This document shows positions 7,648-16,681 of a DNA stretch of 36,288 nucleotides, in pieces. Position 1 is the first letter of the stretch. Each line of letters opens with the position of its first letter. A program made the translations under genes and the position numbers. Location: assembly GCA_947626955.1 (NCBI GenBank), contig CANQUB010000012.1, forward strand, positions 1 through 36,288, written 5' to 3'. This DNA is from an uncultured Clostridia bacterium (lineage in GTDB: Bacteria; Bacillota; Clostridia; Christensenellales; UBA1242). The notes beneath the pieces were generated by a model. The model searched no databases. It was not told where the DNA came from and was given only the letters and a program-made list of their open reading frames with translations.

Positions 7648-8760
7648 CTAATCTAAAGATTTTACTGCCAAAACAAGGTCTTGCGGCGTGAGGTGCGCAT
7701 AAGTTTTTACGACTTGCTCGACAGTGTCGCCTATCAGAGCGGCGACTACAACAAAATTTGTGCCGTTTGAAATGAGCATGGATACATAAGAATGTCTGAA
7801 ATCGTGCAACCGGATTTTAGGGAGCCCCGCAAGCACGGTATACTTGTTTTGCGCATTTTGGATAGCGTTTAGACTTATTGGCGCGTCCCCGCCGAAAATA
7901 TATTTATTTGGCAGATTGTTGTCTTGTTTATATTTTAGCCACTCGTTTAATATTGCGATGGTATGTTGGGGGAGCGGAACGGTATGTAGCTTATAGTTTT
8001 TGGTTTCGGTAATTTTATAAGCGCTGCCGTCCATTGTCTTGCGAGTATAAGTGCTCTTGACTTTGATGGCTTGCCCGTCAAAACATTCGGGCGTGAGGGC
8101 TTGCAGCTCGCCAATGCGCAGGCCGCTGAAAAACAGCACGTTGAACAGCGCCTTATATTTCAAGTCGGTTATTTGCCCGCTGAACTTTTCAAAGTCAGCT
8201 CTTGTCCAGATGGTATATTCTCTCTTTTGCAGTTTCTTTTTGGGAGGGTCTACATCCTCAAATATATTCTTGATTTTATATCGCTTTTGGCACCACAGTA
8301 AAAACGTCTTAAAATAGTTTCTGACGCGGATGAGCCTTTCAACGGAGTACGGCTCGCCGTTATTCTTCTTTTTGGCAAAAAGTTGCTCCTGCCACGTCAA
8401 AAGGTCGTCCGTTTTCAGAGTCGCCAAATCTTTTTTGGCGAAGAAATCGTCTACGTGCGTAGAAAACACGTGCGAGATGGTATACAGCGTGCTCTCTTTG
8501 GTTGAGACCTTTAAATAACCGTAATAATTATCGCGAGCGAACTCATAAAGGACCTTGCTCTTGCCGTCATATCGTTTAGGTGGAGCGATATAATGCGCCA
8601 TGAACTCGGTATAAGCAGCCTTTGCAAGGCGTTTGGTTTGATAGCCGCAAAGAGCCTTTTGAACCTCGCGGCCGTCTTCATTGACAATTCTAAAAATGAT
8701 GTCATAAACGACACCTTTCTTTTTTGTTTGCCTCTCTCGGAATGAAAATGAATAAGACAT
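7648..8760 (-). CDS. int: Tyrosine-type phage integrase
   Basis: LFFSGLRIGELQALTPE, LPKIRLHDFRHSYVSMLI, EQVVKTYAHLTPQD: catalytic R / H-x-x-R / Y pattern. Confidence 0.95.
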   Translation of the reverse strand: MSYSFSFRERQTKKKGVVYDIIFRIVNEDGREVQKALCGYQTKRLAKAAYTEFMAHYIAPPKRYDGKSKVLYEFARDNYYGYLKVSTKESTLYTISHVFSTHVDDFFAKKDLATLKTDDLLTWQEQLFAKKKNNGEPYSVERLIRVRNYFKTFLLWCQKRYKIKNIFEDVDPPKKKLQKREYTIWTRADFEKFSGQITDLKYKALFNVLFFSGLRIGELQALTPECFDGQAIKVKSTYTRKTMDGSAYKITETKNYKLHTVPLPQHTIAILNEWLKYKQDNNLPNKYIFGGDAPISLNAIQNAQNKYTVLAGLPKIRLHDFRHSYVSMLISNGTNFVVVAALIGDTVEQVVKTYAHLTPQDLVLAVKSLD

Positions 8761-8764
8761 AAAA

Positions 8765-9085
8765 TTACCTGCCCGCACTCGGAATAATACCTATGGCATT
8801 GAACTCCTCTTTCCACCTTTTTGGAGTCATCGTAAAGCGATTATACCCGACCTCTTCGGTTTTAATTATGCGCATTTGCACGGAATTAAAATTCGGATTG
8901 TGTATCTCCTCCCACAGACTGTAAAACTCAAATGAATCTTTATTGGACATCCAATTGCGCACAACTCCCGACGGGTCTTGCGGATTGTAGAACTTTGCCA
9001 TATCCGTAATTGAGATATAGTCTTCTTCATCGACCTGTTTGTATCTGACATCAATTCCTTTTACAATAACTTCTTTGTTTGTCAT
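8765..9085 (-). CDS. KilA-N domain protein, apparently C-terminally truncated
   Basis: EEDYISITDMAKFYNPQDPSGVVRNWMSNKDSFEFYSLWEEIHNPNFNSVQ...NAIGIIPSAGR*; stops at the usual AGR of KilA-N. Confidence 0.8.
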   Translation of the reverse strand: MTNKEVIVKGIDVRYKQVDEEDYISITDMAKFYNPQDPSGVVRNWMSNKDSFEFYSLWEEIHNPNFNSVQMRIIKTEEVGYNRFTMTPKRWKEEFNAIGIIPSAGR

Positions 9086-9107
9086 GACTTACTCCTTTGT
9101 CAGATTC

Positions 9108-9746
9108 TCAAATATCTCTAATAAGCTTGACGGCTTTGCCGATGACGTGGCAGAACTCTAAGTCGGAGCCGGATATATGTTTTGTCTCATACTCGGGGTT
9201 GGCTGGGATGAGGTCAAGCCAATCTTCGCCCTCTTTATACACTACCTTTTTTATTGTAGCCTCGTCGCCGTTGTATGAAATCACGGCGGTGGTGCCACTG
9301 TCCACACTGTCGGTGCGCAGCACAAGCACCTTGTCGCCGTCCAAAAGCTTGGGATACATCGAATTGCCTCTTACTTGAAAAACAAGATAATCGCCGGCAG
9401 GCCTGCCGTTCAACATCTCAATCGGCAGTGTGATATATTCGCCCGTGCCAAACTCCTCAACTTGTCCGTCATAACCCGCCTTTATTGACCCGATGACAGG
9501 AAATTGCACGAGTGCGTCGGGTGTATAAGAACTTGACATCATAACAGGCGATGATGCTCCCGAACGCCCAAGTAGATAATCAACCGTTACGCCAAAATAA
9601 TCAGCTAATTTTATCACAGTAGCATTATCCGGGTCTCGTTGTCCTGTTTCATATAAAGATATAGTGCTTTCAGAGACGCCAATATCTTTGCCAAGTTGCT
9701 TCATCGTTATTTTTTTATTTTTTCTCAAAATTCGCAAATTTTTCAT
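9108..9746 (-). CDS. Phage repressor, HTH_3 + S24 LexA-like peptidase (repressor B)
   Basis: MKNLRILRKNKKITMKQLGKDIGVSESTISLYETGQRDP...VRGNSMYPKLLDGD...EATIKKV. Confidence 0.9.
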   Translation of the reverse strand: MKNLRILRKNKKITMKQLGKDIGVSESTISLYETGQRDPDNATVIKLADYFGVTVDYLLGRSGASSPVMMSSSYTPDALVQFPVIGSIKAGYDGQVEEFGTGEYITLPIEMLNGRPAGDYLVFQVRGNSMYPKLLDGDKVLVLRTDSVDSGTTAVISYNGDEATIKKVVYKEGEDWLDLIPANPEYETKHISGSDLEFCHVIGKAVKLIRDI

Positions 9747-9747
9747 C

Positions 9748-10383
9748 TCAATAATACTTTCTCTTGATTTCACGTAGCACGCCCAGGATGTAGGCGTCGC
9801 CGTTTTGGAACTCCTGCTGTGATATAACATAGCTTTGCGCGGCAGGGTTGTCTGCCTTGAATAAAATAGATCCATTGGCTTGTGGCTCGTACCGTTTGAG
9901 GGTGGCATATTCGCCATTGAGGCACACTGCAACAATTTGCCCGGGTGTAGCGTAGTTTTGGTGTCTGATGATTGCGTATGACCCCGTGGTGATTTCAGGC
10001 GCCATGCTGTCTCCCTCAACGCGAAGAACAAAGTGATTGCCGTCGCCGTACTTTGGGTCTTCGTATATCCATTCATCAGTAGGGGACTGTGATGTGTTGA
10101 TAGGACTGCCAGCCGCAATCGCGCCATAAACGGGTAGGCGGATAGGGGACTCAAGGGGATAGACGTTCCGTACGTTTGACGGCAGGTTGGCTGTTAACGT
10201 TCGTCCAAGTAGATAATCAACAGAAACATCAAAATATGTAGCTAATTTATTTAATATATCGTATGGTGGTTTTGCAGTATCATTCTCATAGGCTGCATAG
10301 GCTTGCTGGGTAATTCCCAAAAATGCTCCCATTTGTGCCTGTGTTTTTTTTGCATTCTTTCTAAGGATTTTAAGATTATTCAT
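9748..10383 (-). CDS. Phage repressor, HTH_3 + S24 LexA-like peptidase (repressor A)
   Basis: MNNLKILRKNAKKTQAQMGAFLGITQQAYAAYEND...VEGDSMAPEITTGS...YATLKRYE. Confidence 0.9.
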   Translation of the reverse strand: MNNLKILRKNAKKTQAQMGAFLGITQQAYAAYENDTAKPPYDILNKLATYFDVSVDYLLGRTLTANLPSNVRNVYPLESPIRLPVYGAIAAGSPINTSQSPTDEWIYEDPKYGDGNHFVLRVEGDSMAPEITTGSYAIIRHQNYATPGQIVAVCLNGEYATLKRYEPQANGSILFKADNPAAQSYVISQQEFQNGDAYILGVLREIKRKYY

Positions 10384-10480
10384 AAGATTTTCTCCTGTTA
10401 CTATTTATAATTGTACAAATAAAATTTGTCATTAACAATAAAATATCAAAAAAATCTACAAAAAATAATTGTAAAAGGAC

Positions 10481-10523
10481 TTGACAATTACAATTTAGAT
10501 TTGTATAATGCAGATATACAAAT
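10481..10523 (+). promoter_or_regulatory. Early promoter (PR-like) with overlapping operator
   Basis: TTGACA (10481-10486), 17 nt, TATAAT (10504-10509); operator arms atttgtata (10499-10507) / tatacaaat (10515-10523). Confidence 0.85.
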
Positions 10524-10564
10524 GATGTTTGTAAAAATTGAGAACAAAAAATAGGAGGTAGTCA

Positions 10565-10759
10565 ATGAGTTTGAAAGAGTTGATGGCTAAAAACAATTTG
10601 ACTCAAGGGCAATTAGCCATGAAGGTCTCAGTTAGTCAACAGGCTGTAAGCCAATGGGAAAAGGGGCGTTCAGTGCCTCGCCGCAAGTTGTGGAGTCGCC
10701 TTGCGGTGGCGCTTGATTGCTCGGTAGATGACATTCTGAATTGTTTTCGCGAGAAATAA
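10565..10759 (+). CDS. Cro-like HTH regulator
   Basis: MSLKELMAKNNLTQGQLAMKVSVSQQAVSQWEKGRSVPRRKLWSRLAVALDCSVDDIL. Confidence 0.85.
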   Translation: MSLKELMAKNNLTQGQLAMKVSVSQQAVSQWEKGRSVPRRKLWSRLAVALDCSVDDILNCFREK

Positions 10760-10870
10760 AACAAAAACCGCCCGGGCCTTGCAACACTGGACGGTTAGGG
10801 TAGAGGGGGAACAACCTGCCTTCCCCTCTGCTCACGATATACAAAGTATATAACGGGCAGGTAAAAAAGT
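10760..10870 (+). ncRNA. Structured leader / attenuator-like intergenic region
   Basis: Stems aaccg..cggtt, agagggg (10802-10808)/cccctct (10823-10829), long-range acctgcc/ggcaggt. Confidence 0.4.
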
Positions 10871-10886
10871 CAAGAGGGAGTAAACA

Positions 10887-11378
10887 ATGACACTAAGAGA
10901 ATTATTGAAGAAAGACATCAATGTAGACTTTGAAAGCAATTTCACCGACGATTGGGCTATTGCATTTGTCGGACCTGTCAATCTGACTAAAGGTGGCGAG
11001 GCGCTATTCTCGGCTATCCTTGACAAAGAAGTAGACTTTATTGACGACGACCATGCTCAACTGATAGTTGACACCGACGAGGAGGACCTCTTGGCGAATC
11101 GCTTGTTTCGTTTCGCAGCCGGCTATTGTAGCGTAGAGATTTACGATAAGCTGTTTGTTGATGAACCCGTTCATAAAGCCATATCACGGGACGAGTTGTA
11201 TTACCTTTGCAATAAATATCAATGGTTCACCGCCGGAGACATTGACCAATATAACAAACTGTTTCAGAAGTGCGAAGCGGGAGCCAGTCTTGAAGAACTC
11301 GCCTTGATAATATGGCTATGCAGTAGCAACGCAACCGAAGATGAGATTTTGAAAATCTTGAAGACAGATTGTAATTGA
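10887..11378 (+). CDS. Hypothetical early protein (163 aa)
   Basis: SD gagggag; C-terminal ELYYLCNKYQWFTAGDIDQYNKLFQKCEAGASLEELALIIWLCSS. Confidence 0.6.
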   Translation: MTLRELLKKDINVDFESNFTDDWAIAFVGPVNLTKGGEALFSAILDKEVDFIDDDHAQLIVDTDEEDLLANRLFRFAAGYCSVEIYDKLFVDEPVHKAISRDELYYLCNKYQWFTAGDIDQYNKLFQKCEAGASLEELALIIWLCSSNATEDEILKILKTDCN

Positions 11379-11403
11379 TATAAAGAGAGGTAAAAGGCAA
11401 GAG

Positions 11404-11434
11404 AAAAACCTGCCACCAATAGACAGGCTTTTCA
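11404..11434 (-). terminator. Terminator for the minus-strand 43-aa gene
   Basis: Minus strand AAGCCTG...CAGGTTTTT, one G-U pair then T-run. Confidence 0.5.
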
Positions 11435-11484
11435 AAAAGTTTGAGACACCGAATTATCCTCCTCTCAATGATGTGGTAAGAAAA

Positions 11485-11616
11485 TCACTTACCTTTACGG
11501 GTTTGCGATAGAGCGCTTGCAGCACAAGTTTTAGAGGCCTTGCTGGTGCGACCATCGCGCAATACCTTGCTTGCAGTGCTTGCTACACGATGAGATGTTT
11601 GCTTAGTATTTGCCAT
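11485..11616 (-). CDS. 43-aa basic Ser/Ala/Lys-rich small protein (not in ORF track)
   Basis: Minus strand with aggaggt SD: MANTKQTSHRVASTASKVLRDGRTSKASKTCAASALSQTRKGK*. Confidence 0.75.
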   Translation of the reverse strand: MANTKQTSHRVASTASKVLRDGRTSKASKTCAASALSQTRKGK

Positions 11617-11676
11617 TGCCTTTTACCTCCTTTATATAGATTATATATAGTATACACTATTTTAGGAGCAAGTCAA

Positions 11677-11883
11677 GTGGAAAAAGAAAAGGTAAAAGAG
11701 CAATTTATAACATTGCTGAAACAATCAAATATGTCCATTCAACGAATAGCCAAGGCGAGCGGGGTGAACCGTGGGACAATCAACAATTGGTATTACGGAA
11801 ACACAATGCCTACCATAGATAAGGCGGTTGCCGCATTGGAAGCCGTGGGATATAAGGTAACAGTGTCGGATAAGGAGGACTGA
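11677..11883 (+). CDS. HTH regulator
   Basis: GTG start after aggag; KQSNMSIQRIAKASGVNRGTINNWYYGNTMPTIDKAVAALEAVGYKV. Confidence 0.75.
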   Translation: MEKEKVKEQFITLLKQSNMSIQRIAKASGVNRGTINNWYYGNTMPTIDKAVAALEAVGYKVTVSDKED

Positions 11884-11885
11884 AC

Positions 11886-12080
11886 ATGTTTAAGTGGATG
11901 ATATTTGAGAATTATATCCCCGGCGAGACCGAACGTGTATACCATGTCGGGCGCCAGATCAGGGAGGGAGAGCCGTTGCACAGCGGGAACATCGAATGGA
12001 GCGGCAGCGATCTCATGACTCGAAGTGAAGCAGAACAAGAGGCGGAGCGCCTCAATAAGGAGACTAGAGATGACTTTTAA
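11886..12080 (+). CDS. Hypothetical small phage protein
   Basis: SD aaggagg; 64 aa; in operon. Confidence 0.55.
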   Translation: MFKWMIFENYIPGETERVYHVGRQIREGEPLHSGNIEWSGSDLMTRSEAEQEAERLNKETRDDF

Positions 12081-12279
12081 AAAACTGTTGGAGTCAAAAA
12101 ACATTACTCAAGTAGAACTAGCAAGGGAACTTGGGCTTTCGCAAAGTGCAATATCACTTTATACTAGCGGGAAGCGAGCGCCACGCATTTTGTTATTGCC
12201 GCGAATTGCAGAAGCGCTGGGCTGCACTATGGAAGAGTTGCTCAAGTGTTTTGCGGACGGCAAGGAGGTAGACCAATGA
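12070..12279 (+). CDS. HTH (Xre/Cro) regulator
   Basis: MTFKKLLESKNITQVELARELGLSQSAISLYTSGKRAPRILLLPRIAEALGCTMEELL. Confidence 0.8.
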   Translation: MTFKKLLESKNITQVELARELGLSQSAISLYTSGKRAPRILLLPRIAEALGCTMEELLKCFADGKEVDQ

Positions 12280-12578
12280 CATTTTGCGAGAGGGAAGAAA
12301 TGTTCAGCAAGGACGTGCTGACCATAAAGGACGTGCAGCAGTTGATGTGCATGGACTATACGACCGCAAGTCAATTCATTTTGCGCGTGAAGCGCAAGGT
12401 CGGAGACAGGTTGCGCGTAAGCGGCAAGTTGCATGTGCAAGATTATCTTGATTATATCGGGGTAGATGTAGACCGATATAGTCGTCAACCCAAGAACAAC
12501 GAGGTTGTGCTTGAGAAAATCGGCAATATAAGGCGTATGCTTGCGGACAAGGAGGGCAACGGCGATGCGGGCAAATGA
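12276..12578 (+). CDS. DNA-binding / excisionase-like small protein
   Basis: Overlaps upstream stop; VLTIKDVQQLMCMDYTTASQFILRVKRKVGDRLRVSGKLHVQDYLDYI. Confidence 0.5.
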   Translation: MTFCEREEMFSKDVLTIKDVQQLMCMDYTTASQFILRVKRKVGDRLRVSGKLHVQDYLDYIGVDVDRYSRQPKNNEVVLEKIGNIRRMLADKEGNGDAGK

Positions 12579-13191
12579 CTATGAGACGGTTGAATTGCTG
12601 TACGACAGCCCCGAATGGCTCAAATTCCGCACAGGGCGACTTGGCGGTTCGGACGCGGCAGCGGTGCTTGGTATATCGCCGTATAAGAGCAACGACCAAC
12701 TGTGGCGCGAAAAGAAGTACGGCGTGCAAAACGCCATATCCAACGACGCCATGACTTATGGCAAGCTGGCGGAAGCGCCTATCGTAGAGCTGTTTGGGTT
12801 GGACCATGCCAACGAATATACGGTATCAACGCACAAGGATATCGTCTTTGTAAAAGGCAAACTTATGGCGTCGGTAGACGGGCTGTTAACCGAGATAACG
12901 ACAGGCAGGTCGGGCATTCTTGAGGTGAAAACCGTTAATGCGCTAAAGGTGTGGACAAACTTGTTGCCGCAACATTACTACACGCAGATACTGCATTATT
13001 TCAACGTTTTGACCGACGCTGAATTTGCGGTGCTGCGGGCGTATTTCAAAAACCAAATGCTGTTTAGGGAGTTTCTTATCGAACGAGCAGATTGTGAATA
13101 CGACATCCGCTTATTGGCAGAAAAAGAGCTTGAATTTTTGGAATCGCTTAAAAACGACAATCCGCCGGCAAGGATATTGCCGCGCGTTTAA
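12565..13191 (+). CDS. YqaJ-like viral recombinase / lambda-type exonuclease
   Basis: SPEWLKFRTGRLGGSDAAAVLGISPYKSNDQLWREK...GKLAEAPIVELFGL...GILEVKTVNA...PQHYYTQILHYFNVL. Confidence 0.9.
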   Translation: MRANDYETVELLYDSPEWLKFRTGRLGGSDAAAVLGISPYKSNDQLWREKKYGVQNAISNDAMTYGKLAEAPIVELFGLDHANEYTVSTHKDIVFVKGKLMASVDGLLTEITTGRSGILEVKTVNALKVWTNLLPQHYYTQILHYFNVLTDAEFAVLRAYFKNQMLFREFLIERADCEYDIRLLAEKELEFLESLKNDNPPARILPRV

Positions 13192-13206
13192 CAGGAGGAA
13201 GATAAA

Positions 13207-14076
13207 ATGGAACAATTAACTTTCACTTTGGACGAGCCTATTACAAACCTCGTCCCAATCGCAATCAAATTCAACAAAGATGAGCTTATTGCAGGCATCT
13301 CGGAAATGGTTGAGCCGTATAACAACGCAATCTACGGTGAGGAACAAATCTCTGAGCTGAAAGAGGCGTTGGCGCGCATGCGTAAGCTGGACGCCGCATT
13401 AGACGGTGCGCGTAAGGACGTGCAAAAAGCGTACAACAAGCCGTTTGATGTGTTCAAGGCAGACGTTGAGGACGTGCGCAACATCGTTAAACAGGCGATA
13501 AACCAGCTCAGCGCACAAGCGGACGCGTACGAGCAAAAGCGCATAGATGAAAAGACCGAGCTCATCAAGCAATGCTGGGCGGAAGTAGTTGGCGAATACA
13601 ACGACGTCATCTCGCTGGACAAAGTGTGGGACGAGCGCTGGCTGAACAAGACCTACGACATGAAAAAAGTGCGCAAGGACATGACGGACTTTATAAGCAA
13701 CGTGGCTCAGAATCTTGAGACCATAAAGATGTTGAAGTCGCCCGATGAGCTTGTGCTTTTAAGCTTGTATTTCCGCACACTGTCCTTGGACAGCGCGTTG
13801 CGCGAGAATGAGCGCCTAAAAGCGGAAAGAGAGCAGGCGCGCATCTTTGCCGAAAGAGAACAGGCAAAGGCTAAAGTCGCCCAAGAGGCGGCACAGGCGG
13901 TTATAGAGCCTACCACAGTCATCGACGAGCAGGCTGCCGTTAATGAGGAGGAACAACAAGCTACCGCAGGCATGACGGTAGTGCTAAGGTTTGTGGATAT
14001 GACCGAGGCGCAGGCGAGAGATTTGTTGAGCTACATCAAATCAAGAGGTTTGAAATTTAAACGTATAAAAGAGTAA
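13207..14076 (+). CDS. DUF1351 family protein
   Basis: ARMRKLDAALDGARKDVQKAYNKPFDVFKADVEDVRNIVKQAINQL...; between exonuclease and RecT. Confidence 0.8.
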   Translation: MEQLTFTLDEPITNLVPIAIKFNKDELIAGISEMVEPYNNAIYGEEQISELKEALARMRKLDAALDGARKDVQKAYNKPFDVFKADVEDVRNIVKQAINQLSAQADAYEQKRIDEKTELIKQCWAEVVGEYNDVISLDKVWDERWLNKTYDMKKVRKDMTDFISNVAQNLETIKMLKSPDELVLLSLYFRTLSLDSALRENERLKAEREQARIFAEREQAKAKVAQEAAQAVIEPTTVIDEQAAVNEEEQQATAGMTVVLRFVDMTEAQARDLLSYIKSRGLKFKRIKE

Positions 14077-14088
14077 AGGAGCGAAATT

Positions 14089-15054
14089 ATGCAAAAAGCA
14101 ACCAACACATTGAGCAACAACGGCGGCGAGAAGAGACGTTTGTCGACCTATCTCGCCCAAGACCAAACCAGGAGGAGCCTTATAAACAGCATGGGCGAGA
14201 AAGAGGCGCAACGCTTTGTTTCATCGCTCTGCACCATGGCAAGTCAAATGCCGCAAATTAACGAATGCGACTATACGACGGTGGTTGCGGCAGGGCTTAA
14301 AGCCAACGAGCTTAAACTGCCGATGTCAAACCAACTTGGCTATTGCTATATATTGCCGTTTAAGGACAATAAAAACACGCGGTTGGTGGCAACGTTCATC
14401 CCCGGGTATAGGGGCTATATACAACTTGCCATAAGGTCGGGGCAGTATAGGCGCATAAACGTGCTGGAAGTTAAGCAGAGCGAGTTCAAGGGATGGAACC
14501 CGTGGACAGAGGAGTTATGCCTAAACATGGACTTTAGCAATATAAATCGAGACAAAGAACCCACGATTGGGTATGCTGCGTCATTCGAACTGCTTAACGG
14601 CTTTACCAAAACGATCTATTGGAGGAAGGAGCAAATGCTGGCGCACGCTGCGCGTTACAGCAAGGCGTTTCACCTTAATGCGGAAAAAGGCTTTGCGTCT
14701 TATGAAGACTATGTCGCGGGCAAATACCCCAAAGAGGACGAGTGGAAGTATAGCTCGTATTGGTACAAAGACTTCGACGGCATGGCGAAAAAGACGATGA
14801 TTCGTCAGCTCATCGGCAAGTGGGGCATTATGAGCGTGGACATGCAGACCGCGCTTGAGGTTGATATTGCCGCAGACAAAGCGCGCGAGGGCATGACCGA
14901 TTTTGACGACGCACCATTTTTGGACGTTGATACAGCTGCTTTTGCCGGACAGTCGGACGCTACTCTTGCGCTTGAAACGTCGTCTGAAGCCACCACGGGC
15001 GAAATAAGCGACGTTAACGCAACCGCCGACGACTTGTTTGGGGAGGCGGAATAA
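14089..15054 (+). CDS. recT: RecT family single-strand annealing protein
   Basis: AAGLKANELKLPMSNQLGYCYILPFKD...ATFIPGYRGYIQLAIRSGQYRRINVLEV...GMAKKTMIRQLIGKWGIMS. Confidence 0.92.
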   Translation: MQKATNTLSNNGGEKRRLSTYLAQDQTRRSLINSMGEKEAQRFVSSLCTMASQMPQINECDYTTVVAAGLKANELKLPMSNQLGYCYILPFKDNKNTRLVATFIPGYRGYIQLAIRSGQYRRINVLEVKQSEFKGWNPWTEELCLNMDFSNINRDKEPTIGYAASFELLNGFTKTIYWRKEQMLAHAARYSKAFHLNAEKGFASYEDYVAGKYPKEDEWKYSSYWYKDFDGMAKKTMIRQLIGKWGIMSVDMQTALEVDIAADKAREGMTDFDDAPFLDVDTAAFAGQSDATLALETSSEATTGEISDVNATADDLFGEAE

Positions 15055-15096
15055 AAGGCCACGAGACTTGTCTCAACGAAGAGTATAAAGGGAGCG

Positions 15097-15279
15097 GTGC
15101 CTGTTGTGCTGGTTAAAGAAAGCGGGGCGTTTAGCAGATTGTATAGCATTATAATAAACGACTCCGACGACTTTTCAAGGGTGCTGGACGGAAGCGCCGG
15201 GGCAACGATAATACCTACCGAAAGGGGGACGTTGCCCCATGCGTTCGGGGACTGGGAAATAAGGTGTAACTATGAGTAA
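15097..15279 (+). CDS. Hypothetical small protein
   Basis: 60-aa in-operon ORF. Confidence 0.35.
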   Translation: MPVVLVKESGAFSRLYSIIINDSDDFSRVLDGSAGATIIPTERGTLPHAFGDWEIRCNYE

Positions 15280-15361
15280 GCAAGCGAAGCCCGATTTGTG
15301 CGTCATTTGCTTTTTGCCGCCAAAGGGCAAGAAAAAAGGAAAGGTAATTAGGAGAGAAATC

Positions 15362-16057
15362 ATGGGTAAAGGATGGGTTAAGGTCTACCGTCAACTGTTA
15401 GAAAACCCTATCGTTACAAAAGACGCGGACCATATTGCAGTATGGATGGACCTCATGCTTAACGCTGCGCATGAAGATGTAGGCGCGCTGTTTAAGGGGA
15501 GCAAAATCGTACTGCATCCGGGGCAGCTTATAACGAGCGCCGCAGCCATTGCCGACCGTTGGAATATCGACAAAACAAAAGTACAGCGCGTTTTAAAGTC
15601 GTTTGAAAATGATATGCAGATTGCACAGCAAATGAGCAGTCAAAATCGCCTCATTACAGTATGCAATTGGGGCAATTACCAAAGCAAGAGTGCAACGCAA
15701 AATGCAACTCAAATGCAACGCGAGTGCAACGCCTATATAAACAAGAATGAAAGAAGACTGATAAAAATAATAAAGAATAATATATCACGCGCGTACGAGG
15801 GATTTATCCCGCATGAAGATATGGTGGATAAGGTGCTTGAGGCATTAGATTCGGCGGCAAATTGGGATGAGCCCAAAAATCTCAACGGCGCATTATACAG
15901 CGCGGACGACTTTGACAAACTGCTTAACATGCTTAGCCCAAACGACTATATCGCAATCATCAACAGGGTATTGCCCCACGTTAAAGAGGTTCGCGATTTG
16001 GACAATTACATATTAAGCGTAACGGTGGATAGATATGGGAAGTTATTGCAACAATAA
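15362..16057 (+). CDS. Phage replication initiator / DnaD-like protein
   Basis: SD aggagag; MGKGWVKVYRQLLENPIVTKDADHIAVWMDLMLNAAHED...LHPGQLITSAAAIADRWNIDKTKVQRVLKSFE. Confidence 0.75.
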   Translation: MGKGWVKVYRQLLENPIVTKDADHIAVWMDLMLNAAHEDVGALFKGSKIVLHPGQLITSAAAIADRWNIDKTKVQRVLKSFENDMQIAQQMSSQNRLITVCNWGNYQSKSATQNATQMQRECNAYINKNERRLIKIIKNNISRAYEGFIPHEDMVDKVLEALDSAANWDEPKNLNGALYSADDFDKLLNMLSPNDYIAIINRVLPHVKEVRDLDNYILSVTVDRYGKLLQQ

Positions 16058-16430
16058 ATCGCTTTGCCAAACCTGCTTCAACTTTGATTGCAGCTGGCAC
16101 AATTATTTCAAGCCCGTAGAGGGGTGGAGCGCCACTCCCACTATGCTAACTCACAGTGGGCAAACGATTGCGTCTTATCAAGTAAAAAAATGCCCGCAAT
16201 ACACAGCTAGGTCGCCGCAAATGGACGGGATTGTTGAATCGCAGAGCATTGCGGAAATAGCCGAATTTATATGCGTGAACCCAACCACGTTGTATAGGTG
16301 GATAAGGATAGGAGCCGTTGACGAAAAGCTTAAACAATATGGCATCAGCATAAAGGTTATCCCCGAAAACGAGCGATACGATAATACAAAGTATATGGTG
16401 ATAAAACGAGGTAAAAAAAATGATGGGTAG
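16035..16430 (+). CDS. Hypothetical phage protein with HTH-like segment
   Basis: IAEIAEFICVNPTTLYRWIRIGAVDEKLKQYG; Cys-rich N-terminus. Confidence 0.55.
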   Translation: MGSYCNNKSLCQTCFNFDCSWHNYFKPVEGWSATPTMLTHSGQTIASYQVKKCPQYTARSPQMDGIVESQSIAEIAEFICVNPTTLYRWIRIGAVDEKLKQYGISIKVIPENERYDNTKYMVIKRGKKNDG

Positions 16431-16659
16431 GCAGTTAAAATATCTAGTTACCGTACGGCAGGCAGACGGCGGATATAAATACGTCATACGCGAAGCTCAA
16501 AGCAAAGACATGGCATTTGGCGCAGCCGTGCAGGAGTTTGGGACCTTTAAAGTGGGCGGCGTCAGCGTATTGAGTACACGCAATGTAGAGCAGCTCCGCA
16601 TAATGCGAATTCCGCCGCTTGAAAACGATATGAGCCTGCCAAAATACATGGCAAAATAA
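16420..16659 (+). CDS. Hypothetical protein
   Basis: Overlaps upstream gene; in-operon spacing. Confidence 0.5.
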   Translation: MMGRQLKYLVTVRQADGGYKYVIREAQSKDMAFGAAVQEFGTFKVGGVSVLSTRNVEQLRIMRIPPLENDMSLPKYMAK

Positions 16660-16681
16660 AGACATTTATGGAGGAAGATAA

